64,000 bases of DNA from Plantago major (Eukaryota; Streptophyta; Magnoliopsida; Lamiales; Plantaginaceae), in NCBI GenBank assembly GCA_026545765.1, contig CM048842.1:19680667-19744666 (forward strand), read 5' to 3'. The translations under genes and the position numbers were made by a program. Positions 1-11,130 of this stretch are shown here, in pieces (within the stretch, counting starts at the first letter, position 1; every line of letters starts with the position of its first letter). The notes below the pieces were generated by a model. That model was not told the origin of the DNA. It worked only from the letters and a program-made list of their open reading frames with translations, and made no database searches.

Positions 1-334
1 ATGCGGCTAGGGTTTCAGCCTTCATTGGAGTGCTTTTGAAGCTCCAATTCTTCCTCCTCCCCCCTCCCCACTTTCTGATTTAACCCCTTTCTTCAGCTTC
101 CTCCATGATTTTGATCCTTTCCTTCATTATAGAGTCCTCTAATTTATCCAACACGTTCCCAATAAATTTATGCGAATTGGGTTTTCTTGCTTCCCTTCTG
201 ACTTTATCCTCCTTTTCCCTTACCCCTAGTTTTCGAGCTCGAACCTTCCGCCCACTCGTTGTTCCAGACCAGTTCTGCTTCCGCCCACTCCTTTATCCTC
301 CCATCGTCGTCTCCCACCATGTCCGACTACAGAC

Positions 335-460
335 TCATGACCATATAGCCCGAACCTCATTGATGGTCTTGTCCATGGCGTCCAACCGTTCTTTCTTGGT
401 CCTCGAGTTTGGCAGCGGTTTCTTGCTTCCCATAGAATCTGTAACATGCTCTGAGGCCAT
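335..460 (-). pseudogene. Retrotransposon gag N-terminus fragment
   Basis: A minus-strand reading frame opens with ATG at 460 (MASEH...) and after about 40 codons hits a stop at 335. It contains a charged segment ending ERLDAMDKTINEVR. A short acidic/basic start followed by a 'RLDxMDxxI' helix resembles the N-terminus of gypsy-type Gag proteins, so I read it as the start of a gag gene running toward the window edge. Further gag-like text (KFIGNVLDKLEDSIMKERIKIM) can be read between about 200 and 100 after stops, so the frame is broken. No zinc knuckle or enzyme motif is visible. The identification rests on resemblance only; a plain chance ORF is possible. Confidence 0.35.
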
Positions 461-539
461 GTGTTGGAACGTTGGTTCCAACGGGTAGGGTAATCCGTGA
501 TACGAATTATGTAGTAAATTGTCCGGATTGAGCGACCTC

Positions 540-980
540 CAAGAGAATTTGGCACGAATCACCTAGAAACTAGGGTAGTTTTCACAATTAAGAAGTGTCT
601 TAATCGGTACGCGAACAAATTTGGTGAAAATATCGAATATAAAAAATAAAGTGATTAGGCTTAAGCCCTAATGGTCCTATTTATGTTGGCTACCTGACAA
701 GGTATTTTAGGTAGTCCAGAACTCTAAAGGAAATAAAAGATACGCACAAATAAATAAAAGATCCTTGAATATCTACCTGCCTTATGATTTAGAGAAAATT
801 TAGCAGTTGCCTAATTCTTCTAGATCTCTAACTAAAATAATTTTCTAATATCATAATACCTAAATAATGAAATAAATGCCAAAAAGAGATATTCCACCGG
901 GTTGGATCATGTAGTCGAACTCTAGCCACTTTCATTAATTCGTAATGCGTGGACCGGCGAAACGAGAATGAGGAGTGTAA
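540..980 (-). repeat. LTR-like non-coding block upstream of the gag fragment
   Basis: Read on the minus strand, this AT-rich block leads into the gag-like frame at 460. It contains a TATA-like run (ataaatagg, complement of 671-684) followed by a transcribed-leader-like stretch. That is the layout of an LTR plus leader of a minus-strand retrotransposon whose body lies off the left edge. I could not fix TG/CA termini, a primer site or a target duplication, so the limits are approximate. Confidence 0.3.
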
Positions 981-1390
981 AATAATTTTATATATTAATA
1001 ATACATTAATTTAAAAAGTGCTGAGAATTATTGAATCAAATATTTTGGGCTTTGACAATAGACAACACATATAGTCAAGAGTTGTAAATGAGTTCAGATA
1101 ATAGCAGGGGTATGGGTAGATAGAGAGCATCAAAGCAAATAAGTGGCCATGTAATTGACAAGATGTCGCTAAATTGTCATCACGCCAAACCACAAAATCC
1201 AAATAAAAATTAATTAATAGACTGGTTGACATTGGACTAAAACAAAAAAAACTGATTAGAAACACCAAAAAAAAAAAAAATTTATAACTTAAAATTTCAA
1301 TCGCGTTCCAAATAGACACTAAGAGATCTATATGAGTTAACATGGGATTGTATATTTACTTGGAAACATCAAAAAAAATCCATCAAATGT

Positions 1391-2009
1391 AACTTAGGTT
1401 GTTACATTTTACTTTTTTTGGTACCTTCTTTTGTCACCATTCGATTTTGACACCTTTAATTGCATTAATGTCAATTTTACTACCCTCTGACACGTGGCGA
1501 CTTATTTACGCGACCCGTGGCAGCTTATTTACGCAACACATATCACTTTGCAAAACACATATATACGTTGGAGTTCCATGGTGAATCTTTCATGGAAACT
1601 CCATGGCGGAACCGCCGAGCTTCCATGCAGAACCACCATGGAAGCTCTGAGCGTATGGACAAACAAGACCATGAAAGCCGTGGAGCTTCCATGGCCAATG
1701 GAGTGTCGATGGTGGAAAATGTCATTTCTTTTTTTTATTACTTCTTCTTTTTTACTTTTAATTTTAATCTCATTCTAGAAAATGGGGTTAATTCATAATT
1801 ATTCAAAACAATATGGTTCAAATGAAATTAATTGAAATTATTTTTATTTGCAATTTATCCATTAAAATTTTAAAATTACAATGTGACACATGTCACTTAA
1901 TTTAAGATTTTAATGGGTACCGCATTGGTGATAAAAGTCAATTTAAGATACTGAAATCAGACGGTGACAAAGGAAGGAATCAAGCAGCGAAACCTAACAA
2001 CTTAAGGTA
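1391..2009. mobile_element. Foldback / MULE-like element with long imperfect terminal inverted repeats
   Basis: The left end (acttaggttgtta at about 1392, then ccttcttttgtcacc at 1425) pairs with the reverse complement of the right end (ccttaagttgtta and ccttcctttgtcacc, 1968-2008). The similarity continues inward for roughly 90-100 bp on each side at about 70 percent. There is no transposase frame inside. Long degenerate inverted ends with a non-coding core suit a non-autonomous Mutator-like or foldback element. I could not find a clean 9-bp target duplication. The core holds a cluster of CCATGG-type palindromes, described separately. Confidence 0.45.
1574..1712. repeat. Cluster of CCATGG-centred palindromes
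   Basis: Within about 140 bp the motif (g/a)cttCCATGG or ttCCATGG occurs repeatedly in both orientations: near 1577, 1600, 1620, 1637 and 1690, with CATGG-only variants between. Neighbouring copies pair as hairpins, for example gagttccatgg with tcatggaaactc. The block is clearly more GC-rich than the surrounding AT-rich DNA. It lies in the core of the foldback element at 1391-2009. No peptide is recognisable in any frame. Confidence 0.6.
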
Positions 2010-2531
2010 TCGTTTATATGGATATTTCCCTACAAACATCACATGTGCAACTTTATACTGATGCTATGTTATCTACTTATTAACCATTTGATATCTATAG
2101 GTTTATATGTCTGGGTTCTTTACTATGTCTTGAAGACATAAATGCTACTTCTTTACTATGTCTAGGTTCATTTATATGTAGGTTTTTTATCCTAGGTCGA
2201 TTAAATGTTGCAAAATTTGTACATATTGAGTTGATTTATTATTAAATTTTTAGGACTGAACATTGATGTTACTGGTTTGTACATATCTTCATAATTTGGT
2301 TTTTCTTGTTAATGATGTAGTCAATTAAACTAGTGGTTTGCAATAATAAATGTTACCCGAGCTAATCAATGTTACTTTCTATGGTAATGGATTTATTTGA
2401 TTAAATGTAGCTTGAACTTGATTAAAGTGTCACCATTGAAACAGTAGACATGAAACAGTAGGCTATTTGATTAAATGTATGCTTGTGTTGCAATTGATGA
2501 GTTTGAATGACATGATGTATTTTGTTGAAAG
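2010..2531. other. Non-coding stretch left of the Harbinger transposase
   Basis: AT-rich DNA without a frame I can support. It probably contains the 5' flank, and perhaps the unrecognised left terminal repeat, of the PIF/Harbinger element that starts coding at 2532. A short repeated phrase (tttactatgtct near 2120 and 2150) is the only internal structure noticed. Confidence 0.4.
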
Positions 2532-4172
2532 ATGTTGTCAAATGCGCAAAGGCAGCAGCTCATAAGTCAAATAATGGTGATGTCTATGGGCATGATGCTT
2601 GCTATGACTTGGTACTACATTAGGCGTGTTTGGGCACGGTTGGTACGTAAGCATAAATGTACAACTCCAGTTCGTTATCGATTGATAGGGAAAATTAAAA
2701 GGAATGAAGGCTTACATTCATAGACTTACTAAACTTAATGATACCAATTGCAAAAACTCAGTACGGATGAGAATGGAGAGCTTCTAACAGTTTTGTGTTT
2801 TACTTAAAGAACATGGTGGGTTAAGAGCAGGCATGTATGTTACTTTAGAGGAGAAAGTCGCCACTTTTCTTAGAATATTGGGCCACCATACGAAACAAAG
2901 GATAGCTATGTTTCAGTTTAAAAAGTCTGGACACACCGTTAGTGTTTACTTTAAAGAGGTGCTGAAATGTGTCTTGAAATGTCATGAGGTGTTACTTGCC
3001 AAGCCGGTGCCCATACCTCCATCTTGTGAAGAAGAGCTATGGTGCCACTTTAAGGTAACTTTTATGGCTCTTATGCTTTGTGTTTTATAAAGGAAGAAGA
3101 TTGTGTAAACTCTAAATGTTTTCTTATCTTGTTGTAGGGGTGTCTCGGCGCATTAGATGGTACTTATATAAGTGTTCAAACTCCCGCACACAAGTCAGCC
3201 ATGTATCGTAACAGAAAAGGATTCATACTCCCTCTATTTCAGAAAAAGTGTTACAACTTTCCGTTTCCGGCGTTTCACTAAAATTGTTACAATTTCCATT
3301 TATGGAAACTAATTAAATAATAAAACTCCCTACCTTTCACTTTTATTACAATATGCCACTCATTTAATCTCTAATAATCATGGGGCCCACTTGTACTTTC
3401 TACTTTTTCTTAAATTGGTGCAAATCCAAATTGTAACACTTTCTCCGAAATGGAGGGAGTATCAGTTAATGTCATAGCTGTTTGTGACAAGGACATGAAG
3501 TTCATATACGTTTTAACTGGTTGGGAAGGATCTGCAAACGATGGTCGTGTCTTGCGGGATTCTCTCAACAAAGGATTGTCTGTACCTAGAGGTTTGTTAT
3601 TTATTTTTTGATGGTAGATACTTTACATTAAATGTGCAGCACATGTTCTCATTAGCATTCTTTTCTATGTAGAGAACTTTTATTTGGCTGATGCTGCATA
3701 TAAGAATGCTCCTGGATTTCTCCCTCTTTTTCGGAAGACACGACATCACTTAAAAGAGTGGGCTGAGTCCAATATGAGACCTCAAAATTCTAAGGAGTAT
3801 TTCAATCTTAAACATGCTTCAGCTAGAAATGTAATCGAAAGATCATTTGGACTTTTGAAGAAGCGCTGGGGTATACTAAGGTCCACCATGTTCTTTCCAT
3901 TGGACATCCAAAATGATATAATTTTGGCTTGTTGTCTTATACACAACTTCTTGAGAGAAGTAGATGCTGCTGACTAACCTGAAGAGGAGGAACTAACAGA
4001 AGAAGAAAAACAACGGGAACATGAGTTGAATGGGTATGTTGTAGGAGAGGAGGAAGAGGAGGATGATGATGAACCAATTGATTGCTTGTTCACTTGTCCA
4101 GCATGGAAGCAATACCATCGTGATCTAGCTGTACACATGTACTTGGGATGGAGGAGAAGAGTGGCTGCCTGA
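2532..4172 (+). pseudogene. PIF/Harbinger transposase (HARBI1-like, DDE_Tnp_4), broken
   Basis: A DDE nuclease of the PIF/Harbinger superfamily, which cuts and pastes its own transposon in the nucleus. Visible parts in order: a basic N-terminal segment (2532-2720); a helix-turn-helix-like region with LEEKVATFLRILGHHTK (2833-3054); exon 3 from 3138 with first catalytic Asp in GALDGTYI, then after the MITE the second Asp in GSANDGRVLRD (ends 3591); exon 4 from 3673 with LADAAYKN and the catalytic Glu in NVIERSFGLLKKRW. Introns 3055-3137 and 3592-3672 have GT-AG ends. Lesions: a frame change near 2709, an in-frame TAA at 2785, a 232-bp Stowaway insertion at 3228, and a TAA at 3975 before a readable acidic tail and a tryptophan/basic C-terminus ending at 4172. 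The catalytic triad is still spelled out, but no intact protein can be made. It pairs with the Myb/SANT ORF1 just downstream. Confidence 0.88.
3228..3459. mobile_element. Stowaway MITE inserted in the transposase exon
   Basis: The element starts ctccctctatttcagaaa and ends with its inverted counterpart tttctccgaaatggagggag, flanked by TA at 3226-3227 and 3460-3461. The CTCCCTCCRTT end, TA duplication, 232-bp size and lack of coding are the hallmarks of Stowaway (Tc1/mariner-derived) MITEs. Subterminal tgttacaa/ttgtaaca also pair. It lies between the glycine-phenylalanine-isoleucine codons and the serine-valine codons of transposase exon 3. Removing the element plus one TA would leave the frame unchanged, so the insertion site is exact to the base. 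Confidence 0.92.
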
Positions 4173-4499
4173 CAGAACCAATCATAACATAAACACCACT
4201 TGTTGATTTTTTGTTGCATTTGTCTAGTTCATTAGGACTTTATTTGAGAAACTATTTGTGGTGTGGTGCTGTTTTTTGTTGGAGTATTGTAGAATAAGTA
4301 AACTCATGTTATGGCAGTGGTATTTTGTGTTAATTAAAATGCTTATGGCATTGGTGTTTATCAACATGATGAGTTAATTCTATGATGCTGAACTTTGTGA
4401 TATTGTTTAGATTGCTTCTAGTTTGTTGCAGAGGATTTATAGTATGGATTGTTTTGAATTTGTTTAACTTGGTTTATATTGCATATTAATTTATTATAG
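4173..4499. other. Spacer between Harbinger transposase and ORF1
   Basis: AT-rich non-coding DNA between two same-strand Harbinger genes. It should hold the 3' end of the transposase transcript and the 5' end of ORF1. I see no clear TATA box or polyadenylation signal that I would defend. Confidence 0.4.
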
Positions 4500-5698
4500 A
4501 TGTCTGAGATCGAAAATGATGGAAGTGTGGGTGATAATCAGCCGTGTGGCGGTGAGGAGATCATGGGAAAGTCGAAATCAAAGAAAAATTACCGAGTGTG
4601 GACCAAGAAAGAGGAAGTGGAGTTGCTTGAAGGTATGAAGAAGGCGAAGCTGGCTGGCTTGAAGTCCAAACAGGGATTCAAACCTGGTGGTTTGATGTTC
4701 ATCCAATGTCACCTCCAAGAGAACTTTCCAGGGACTGATTTGAGGATAAAACCCCACATATCAAACAGGATTTGAAAGTGAAAATCATACCACTCGGCAG
4801 TACTTGCATTGAAGAACAAAAGTGGAGTAGGATGGTGTGACATTGAGAAGAGGTTCAGTCGTGAGGATCATGTGTGGAAGGCTCATGCAAAGGTAATCCA
4901 TTGTTGTTCAAATAAATTTACACTTTAAAGTAGATAAGGGATCATGTGTTTATGCAAATCATATTTTACCAAATTCATAGGAACATACCATCATGCTGAA
5001 TTTGAGAGAGAAGAAGTGGATATACTTTGACGATTGGTGTGAGATTTTCGGGAAGGATATTGCTACTGGGAATAAGGCCAAGACCTTTGGAGACAAAAAC
5101 AGCGAACTCATGCCACATGAACGGAGGCCTAAAATCGATGACGATCTTGATGAAGGCTACGACATTGCTAGTGGTGCCACAAAAACACAAAATCGGCAGC
5201 CTGGAACAGAATCTATAGCAAATGGTAGTCGATTTTCTGAAGGTGCACCAACGGGTACCAATACTCAAGCTGAAACTCAAATGAAAGTCCGTAGTTACAT
5301 TCCCGACATCTGTGAGGGAAATGTGTATCCTAAGAAGAAGAAAATGAGAGTTGGTGCTGTGGAAACTGATAAAGATTTTTGAATTTGATGGATGGGTTTG
5401 TGAACTTCACAAAAGAGGCTGTTAGTGGAGTTAGGAACTTATCCAATGGGGAAGGGAGTTCTGGTACTAAATACAAGGTTTCAGCTCATGTGAGGATTTT
5501 GAATGATGAGCTTGACAAGTTTCCCAATCTTACTTCCGAATTGAAGATTGATATTGGTAGGGCGATGCTCCATGACTTGCCTACTTTGGAGTTTTTCCTG
5601 GTCATGAGTGACAAAGACAAGTTCAACTTCATCAATGGTGAAGTTAAAAAACTGGCTGGAGTCGGTATGGAGGATCCGTATGATCCTTTTGCACTGTG
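4500..5698 (+). pseudogene. Myb/SANT-like DNA-binding protein, PIF/Harbinger ORF1, broken
   Basis: PIF/Harbinger elements encode, beside the transposase, a Myb/SANT-like protein that binds the element ends and helps nuclear import. Here ATG 4500 is followed by an acidic leader, a lysine patch (GKSKSKKNYR) and the domain start VWTKKEEVELLEGMKKA. After residue 90 two in-frame TGA codons (4772 and 4778) interrupt it, then reading continues through LKNKSGVGWCDIEKRFSRED and HVWKAHAK to a GT at about 4893. Exon 2 starts after AG at 4980 with KKWIYFDDWCEIFGKD and a basic patch (KKKKMR). A one-base loss in a T run near 5380 shifts the frame to the C-terminal ORF (5379-5698), which has a helical domain. 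The domain order fits Myb_DNA-bind_3 proteins. Same strand and 330 bp spacing tie it to the transposase upstream. Confidence 0.78.
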
Positions 5699-6189
5699 AT
5701 CATGAATGAGGAAAATCACCAAGGAGTTGAATCAGTTGCATCTAACTTAGCTAGTGAGCTACTGTTACCACCAATTATAAACATTTCATTTTTTGTCATG
5801 CAACAATGAATTCAATCTGTAGTCTTTGGTTATCTTTATTGTTCTCTTTTGTCTATTAGATTCAGAAATTATCTAGGCTCCATGTATTGACATTGTGATT
5901 AAATGTGACAAATTCTAGCTAATTTGGATCCTTTAAATCATTTGTGTTTCCTGTTTGATAAGTTCCACCCCCCCCCCCCCTATATTTATGTAACCATTCC
6001 ATCATTTATTGTCGAACTAGTGGTCACTTGTTACATAAAAATATCCCACCATTTCATTCATAAATCCATCAACTTAAAGGAAATAAAAGTACACAATAAC
6101 ACAAAAATTGGAAGCACCACAAACTAGACCTGACTAACATGATGACAATAAACCAACATTACCTATAGCCGAAGACCACGAATCAATTG
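5699..6189. other. Non-coding spacer between two convergent Myb/SANT pseudogenes
   Basis: AT-rich sequence with no supported frame. It includes a run of 13 cytosines at 5968-5980. The right terminal repeat of the Harbinger element may lie here, but I could not match it to a left partner. Confidence 0.4.
5968..5980. repeat. Poly-C run
   Basis: Thirteen consecutive C bases followed by tatatttatg. Such a homopolymer is prone to slippage and sequencing error. Confidence 0.9.
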
Positions 6190-7276
6190 TTGTTCACTTG
6201 GAAAATGAAAGCAATATGGCCAAAAGGAAAAAGCAAGGGGTGGTGGAATATAATTCATGCCACAAACCAGCTGGACTATTACTTCTCCTTCTTGAACTTG
6301 GGAGCAATTTCTCAAAGCTACTAGGGCCGTTATCGACCTTGCTGCTCCCAATAGTTTCACCCGGTGAAAGTGTTAAATAGAAAACGATCTTCTTCTTCCT
6401 GGCAGTGGACTTCTCATCGCTAGCAATCCTTGCGGCCATCCATTCGTCCTCCGTAATTGAAGCAAAACTGTCGGAGTTTCCATTCGGACTTCTAAACCTC
6501 ATAGGTTGTTGAACGGGTGGAGATCCAACACCATTCCAACTTTCCGGGGATCCAAGAACACCCTTACTACTAGGAGAATCCTACAACGTGCAATGGAATG
6601 GAGCACGTGGAGAACGTAGTCGTGAAAATCTCGATGCTTCAACATGCACCTTATCTAGTTCGAAACAACCATCATGCTTTATCGAGCCGGACTCCTCGAC
6701 AGCTTCTTTCTTCAAGTCATACGTGTCGTCCGCCACACCAAATTTTGGACCCTTGAACATGACTCCAAGATCACTCCACAATGGATCTCCAAGATGGAAG
6801 TACCAAAGAGTGCATTCATCTTTCGATTTTGATACAAACATTGAAACAGTTTACATGAATTAAATATGTATATGATGGTTGCTTAAATTGGTCAATGAAC
6901 AAGATATTAAAAGAATAACCTTCATGAGTTTCTCCCACACACCATCATCCGCAGTGAAGCAATTCATCACGTAGTCGTAGGCCATTCCCTAGGTCTTCAA
7001 CATTTTTGAGAATACCAAATGGCGTTCCGGAAGCTTGTGCACAACATTGCCAACCTCCTCGAAAGTGTAACTCACGCCAAACTTCTCCCTCAAATCTGTG
7101 ATCATGAGGTCGTAGGTGAATTTTGTCTCGACCAGATAATCCCATGGTATGCTTGGATCAAGCGCAAAGTTCTCCAACCCAATCACCAAAGACTCAACAT
7201 GCTCCTTCGGGAATGCTCGGTTATAAAATATCATGTCTTGAGCTCGGTGAAGGGCTGCTCTTGAGAGGGGAGACAT
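6190..7276 (-). pseudogene. Second Myb/SANT-like protein gene, broken
   Basis: Reading from 7276 on the minus strand, MSPLSRAALHRAQDM leads into a Myb/SANT-like module: PWDYLVETKFTYDLMI, then LREKFGVSYTFEEVGNVVHK, then FSKMLKT, a TAG stop near 6993, and onward MAYDYVMNCFTADDGVWEKLMK to a GT at about 6921. The next exon (from about 6840) reads DECTLWYFHLGDPLWSDLGVMF, which matches the 'G-D-P-L-W' step after the SANT module in this family. A stop near 6581 precedes a serine-rich tail (6502-6194). Size and layout are those of Myb_DNA-bind_3 / L10-interacting-Myb-type proteins, often Harbinger ORF1. It faces the ORF1 at 4500-5698 and its sequence differs clearly, so it is a separate element or a former host paralogue. 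Confidence 0.62.
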
Positions 7277-7405
7277 TTGAGAGTTTGATTTGATAGTTTA
7301 GTTATATGGTAGTTTAGTGTTTTGCTGTGCCATTTCCAAGTCCTAGAACCTCATCTTATATTGGATATGTTGGGGCTGGAGAAGGTTAAGATGTATCAAT
7401 TATCT

Positions 7406-9012
7406 TGTTAGGAATATCTGTTTAGATTTTGCTCAGCAACCTAATGACTTATCTTAGCTCAGAAAGGTGGTTAGTACTCTTGGTTCACTTGAACACTGTA
7501 AAAGAGGAAAATCACTAAGTATGTTAGTCTAGCAAATCTTGTATAGAATGTTAGGTCTCTGAATGTAATTTTTATATCTTTGAAGAAGACCAAGAAGAAG
7601 GCATCCGGCAGAAGTGTTCAACAAATTTGAAGATTTGAAGACTGCACAAAATTGATGAAGACGAAGGTCATCAGATACCTATGTCCATATATCTTGAAGA
7701 AACAAGTGTTTCAATAACAGGTTTCACAAAAGATATCTGAGAACACAAGGTTTCTGAACGGGAAAAAGTGCCCACAGATACCTACACTCAGATACCTTGG
7801 ACAAAACTTTGCTTCTGGGAAACAATGTTTCAACAGGTATCTGGAGATGAGAAGGTCTGTGGAAAGGAACATGCAATGCTTCAGAAAGCATGCATAGTTC
7901 CGTTGGCACTACAGGACAAAAATAGTACAATGCAATAAATGCGCAGACAGAGACATCTGAACAAAAGAAAAAATCTCTGAAAAGAGACAACGTCTTCTGC
8001 AGTACTATTTTCATATATCAATAGTTTGAATTTGAATTGAGCCTAACGGATACTTTTCAAACGTCTTCAAATTCAACTATAAATATCACCACTTAGAATG
8101 CTTGAAACACACCAAGAACTTACACCCGAACTTACACTCAAAACGAACTTGTTCATTCAAGCATACAAGCCTTCAACCTACTTACTCTTTAGATTACAGT
8201 TGTGACTAACCTCTTGAATTCTAAGTAGCACGAAAGTTCTAAGTGTCCTGATTCTTAACAAGCATTGCTATCTATGAAGGAGTTGAATCAAAAGATCAAG
8301 TATATGAGTTTCATTCTGCAGAACAGTTAACATAGACTTCGGTCAGTAAAGAACATATCACCACACATTGTGAAGTGTGTTAAGTGATTCTTGTTCTATA
8401 GAGTATTCTTATATAACTGAAAAGTTAGTAAGATTACTCACCTGACAAACCTTCATAACCAACACCTTAAAACGGCGTGGAGTACAGGAAGTACTTAGTT
8501 TGGAAAACTAAGGAATAACTCCAAGGTTACCGAGCATAGGAAGTACTTAGTTTGGGAAACTAAGGAACAACTCAAAGGTTTCTGAGTATAGGAAGTACTT
8601 GGCTGGGAGCCGGTGAATAACTCAGGGGGAACACTTGGTTGGGAACCTAGTGTATTTTAGGAATTGAGAGAAGATATTTGTAATGTGAACTCAATTATCT
8701 GTCTTAGTGGATTCCAGGCCTGAGAAAGGCCGAAGTGGATTAGTTGAAGGATTACGCCACCTTCAGATGCCACTATAAAAGACGTGTTATTTACTTTCAG
8801 CAATTTACTTATCGTTCTCTTTATCCTGCTAAGTATTTAAACACATTATATCTTGCTGAGCACGTGCACTTATCACAGAAAAGTCTTCCGCTCTCTGAAA
8901 TTAAGTATAAGATATCTTCTCAGATATCTGAGAAACTGTGTTTATCGACAAAAGTTGTAAAAGACTATTCACCCCCATCTAGTCTTTTCCTTTGCCGTTA
9001 TCTGGACCAACA
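7406..9012 (+). mobile_element. Solo LTR of the copia (Sirevirus-like) family
   Basis: Starts TGTTAGGAATATCTG and ends CTGGACCAACA. It aligns end to end with the LTR at 56750-58361, with small differences throughout. It is bordered by TATCT on the left and TATCC on the right, a 5-bp target duplication with one change. No gag or pol adjoins it, so it is a solo LTR left by recombination between the two LTRs of one element. It contains a four-unit hairpin array (8481-8655) and a distal pyrimidine-rich end. Confidence 0.88.
8481..8655 (+). repeat. Four-unit hairpin array inside the solo LTR
   Basis: Units of about 45-50 bp share the frame 'ggaagtactt...aactc'. The hairpins are CTTAGTTTggAAAACTAAG, CTTAGTTTgggAAACTAAG, TTGGCTgggAGCCGG and TTGGTTgggAACCTA. 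Units 1 and 2 are nearly identical; units 3 and 4 changed both arms, so pairing is largely kept. The same array is present in the LTR at 57823-57997. Confidence 0.7.
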
Positions 9013-10135
9013 TATCCCAACTACCATACAAAATGTTATTGATGATACTTTAATTAGAATGCTAGAACAAGTTATGTAGAAGTACATAGGGTGTTTTGAA
9101 GTCATTCTTTTTTGGTGTAAATGCTCCTTTATGAAATCTGATTTCATATCAGTTCTTGGTTAGACTGTGATCTGTGTGTTGAATTCATGCATTTCTTGTA
9201 TAAATTAAGTGCACAAACTTGTTATGGTAGTTGAAGTTATTCCCGTTTTGTGAAATAAAACCATTATCACTATAAATTTGCTATCCTTTCTTGAACAGAG
9301 TGTGATTTAAAGCAATAAAAAAAAAAAACTTGTATCCTTTTGTTTAATGTTGACAACCAAATCAAAATATGGTTGGTGGATATAATAACTTCATATAGAG
9401 CTCAAATGGATATACCTATCTTATGTTGGATGGAGATATTGTCTTCTGAAGGCAATCACATTTTCTGAAGCTGTTAACCGTAGTGCCAGTCATCAGAAAT
9501 TCACCAAATTGAAAAAAAATATTGTGGTTGTTTCCATCTTCTTCGTCTGGTTTATGTTTGTTAACTAGGCGTTAATTTGGCCTAATTATGTTAATTTAGT
9601 ACTATGTTAGTCCTAACTATGGACAATTCGGCTAATATAATGGATAACTTGTCACTAGTTTAGTAGTATTTGTAATTTTAATTCCAGTTAATGAAGTATT
9701 AGGGCCTCATCATCATACTTATTTTCAAAGTTCGAAACAAATTAAACGAATCCGACATGGAAGGACAAAGCTGCTTGAGGACATTTATGGCATTTGGTAT
9801 AGAAATAGGGGCCCAGTACACAAAATACATCTAAACCAATCACCAAAACTTCTTTTTGAAGTGCGTTTTGGGCGCCTACAAAATGTGATACCAATCACCT
9901 GATTTCGCGGTCAAACTGTATTTCAAAACACACAAATACATTCGGACTTTACAAATGCTATTTGACCAAGCTAAAGTGCACTTTAGAACCAATAAGGCCC
10001 CATGTGAATAATAATTGGTTCCTAATCAATCATTTCTTAAAAAACATTTCCATCCTCAGAATACACCTAAAAAACTTGTCCATAAAAATAAAAGCAGTCC
10101 AGTACTACCACATGTACAAGACGAGCATTTGAGAA
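9013..10135. other. Intergenic region upstream of CCD1
   Basis: AT-rich DNA with no frame I can support. The first stretch continues the sequence interrupted by the solo LTR. The last few hundred bases should be the CCD1 promoter and 5' UTR, but I see no convincing TATA box. Confidence 0.45.
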
Positions 10136-10868
10136 ATGGAAAAGGGGGCGGAGTTAACGAACGGAGGTGGCGTAACTGCAGTGAAGCCGAATCCGAGAAA
10201 GGGATTGGCCTCTAAGGCCATAGACTGGATAGAATGGAGCACTGTGAAGCTAATGCAGCAGCATTATGATAAGCAGCAACCTGTTCATTATCTCTCTGAC
10301 AACTTTGCTCCTGTCGATGAGACTCCTCCGGTCACCGCCCTTGTTGTTATTGGTCATTTACCTGTGAGTCATCTTCCATATTTCATAGTGTTTGGCTACA
10401 AACGGAATTGAGAAAACTCAATTCAGAATTGAGTTTAGTGAGAAAAAATTCAATTGGAATTGAGAAAACTCAATTTCAATTTATAGTCAATTGAAAACAT
10501 TCAATTCAATTCTATCATTTCAGTTTCATAATTCTGTATCATTGCCTGCTTGTTTGTTTATTGCTGTTCTGTACTCCTCTGCCCCTTCAAGTCCATTACA
10601 AAGCTGCATTTATTTTACTTTCTTTCATGTGACATGCCAAATGGCCCAAAACTATGAAATGTGTTTAGGATGAGTGACTACTATGAGCCACATAATATCT
10701 CGTCGGATATAGTACGATTGATGTTTTCAAGTAAATATATCATCTTTTAAACAAAAAATCACTAATCTTTTATTGGTGACTATCTCTTGTAATTTAATGT
10801 TGTTTTATATTTTCAACTATCTTAAATTTGATGATTGATGTTTTTTAATCAATTAAATATTATATATA

Positions 10869-11130
10869 CTTCCTCCGCTCCGGAGAAATTGCCCACGTTA
10901 CTGTTCATGCACAGATTTTAAGAAGAGTAATATTATAACGCTATATAATACATATGTGGGGTTTAATTTATGACTTTATTGGTAGTTGGTTTGATTGTTT
11001 TAGATAATTTTAGTAATGGAGGATATAAAATTATATAATTGTTCCTAAAATAGCAAAGAAATGAAAGTGAATAACTCTACCGGGACGCACAAAATGATAA
11101 AAGTGGACAACTTCTATGGGACGGAGCAAG
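10869..11130. mobile_element. Stowaway-like MITE in CCD1 intron 1
   Basis: Left end cttcctccgctccggagaa and the reverse complement of the right end (cttgctccgtcccatagaa) match over about 28 bp including (g/t)cccac. TA flanks it on both sides (10867-10868 and 11131-11132). 262 bp, no coding. The ends are Stowaway-type although the first bases have drifted. Confidence 0.78.

Noticed and set aside
105..488. Plus-strand 127-codon frame
   Set aside because: Low-complexity Ser/Leu/Phe text opposite the gag-like minus frame; no domain, best seen as its shadow.
1494..1798. Overlapping plus and minus frames across the CCATGG cluster
   Set aside because: All frames are open because of the palindromic repeat; none has a start context or a domain.
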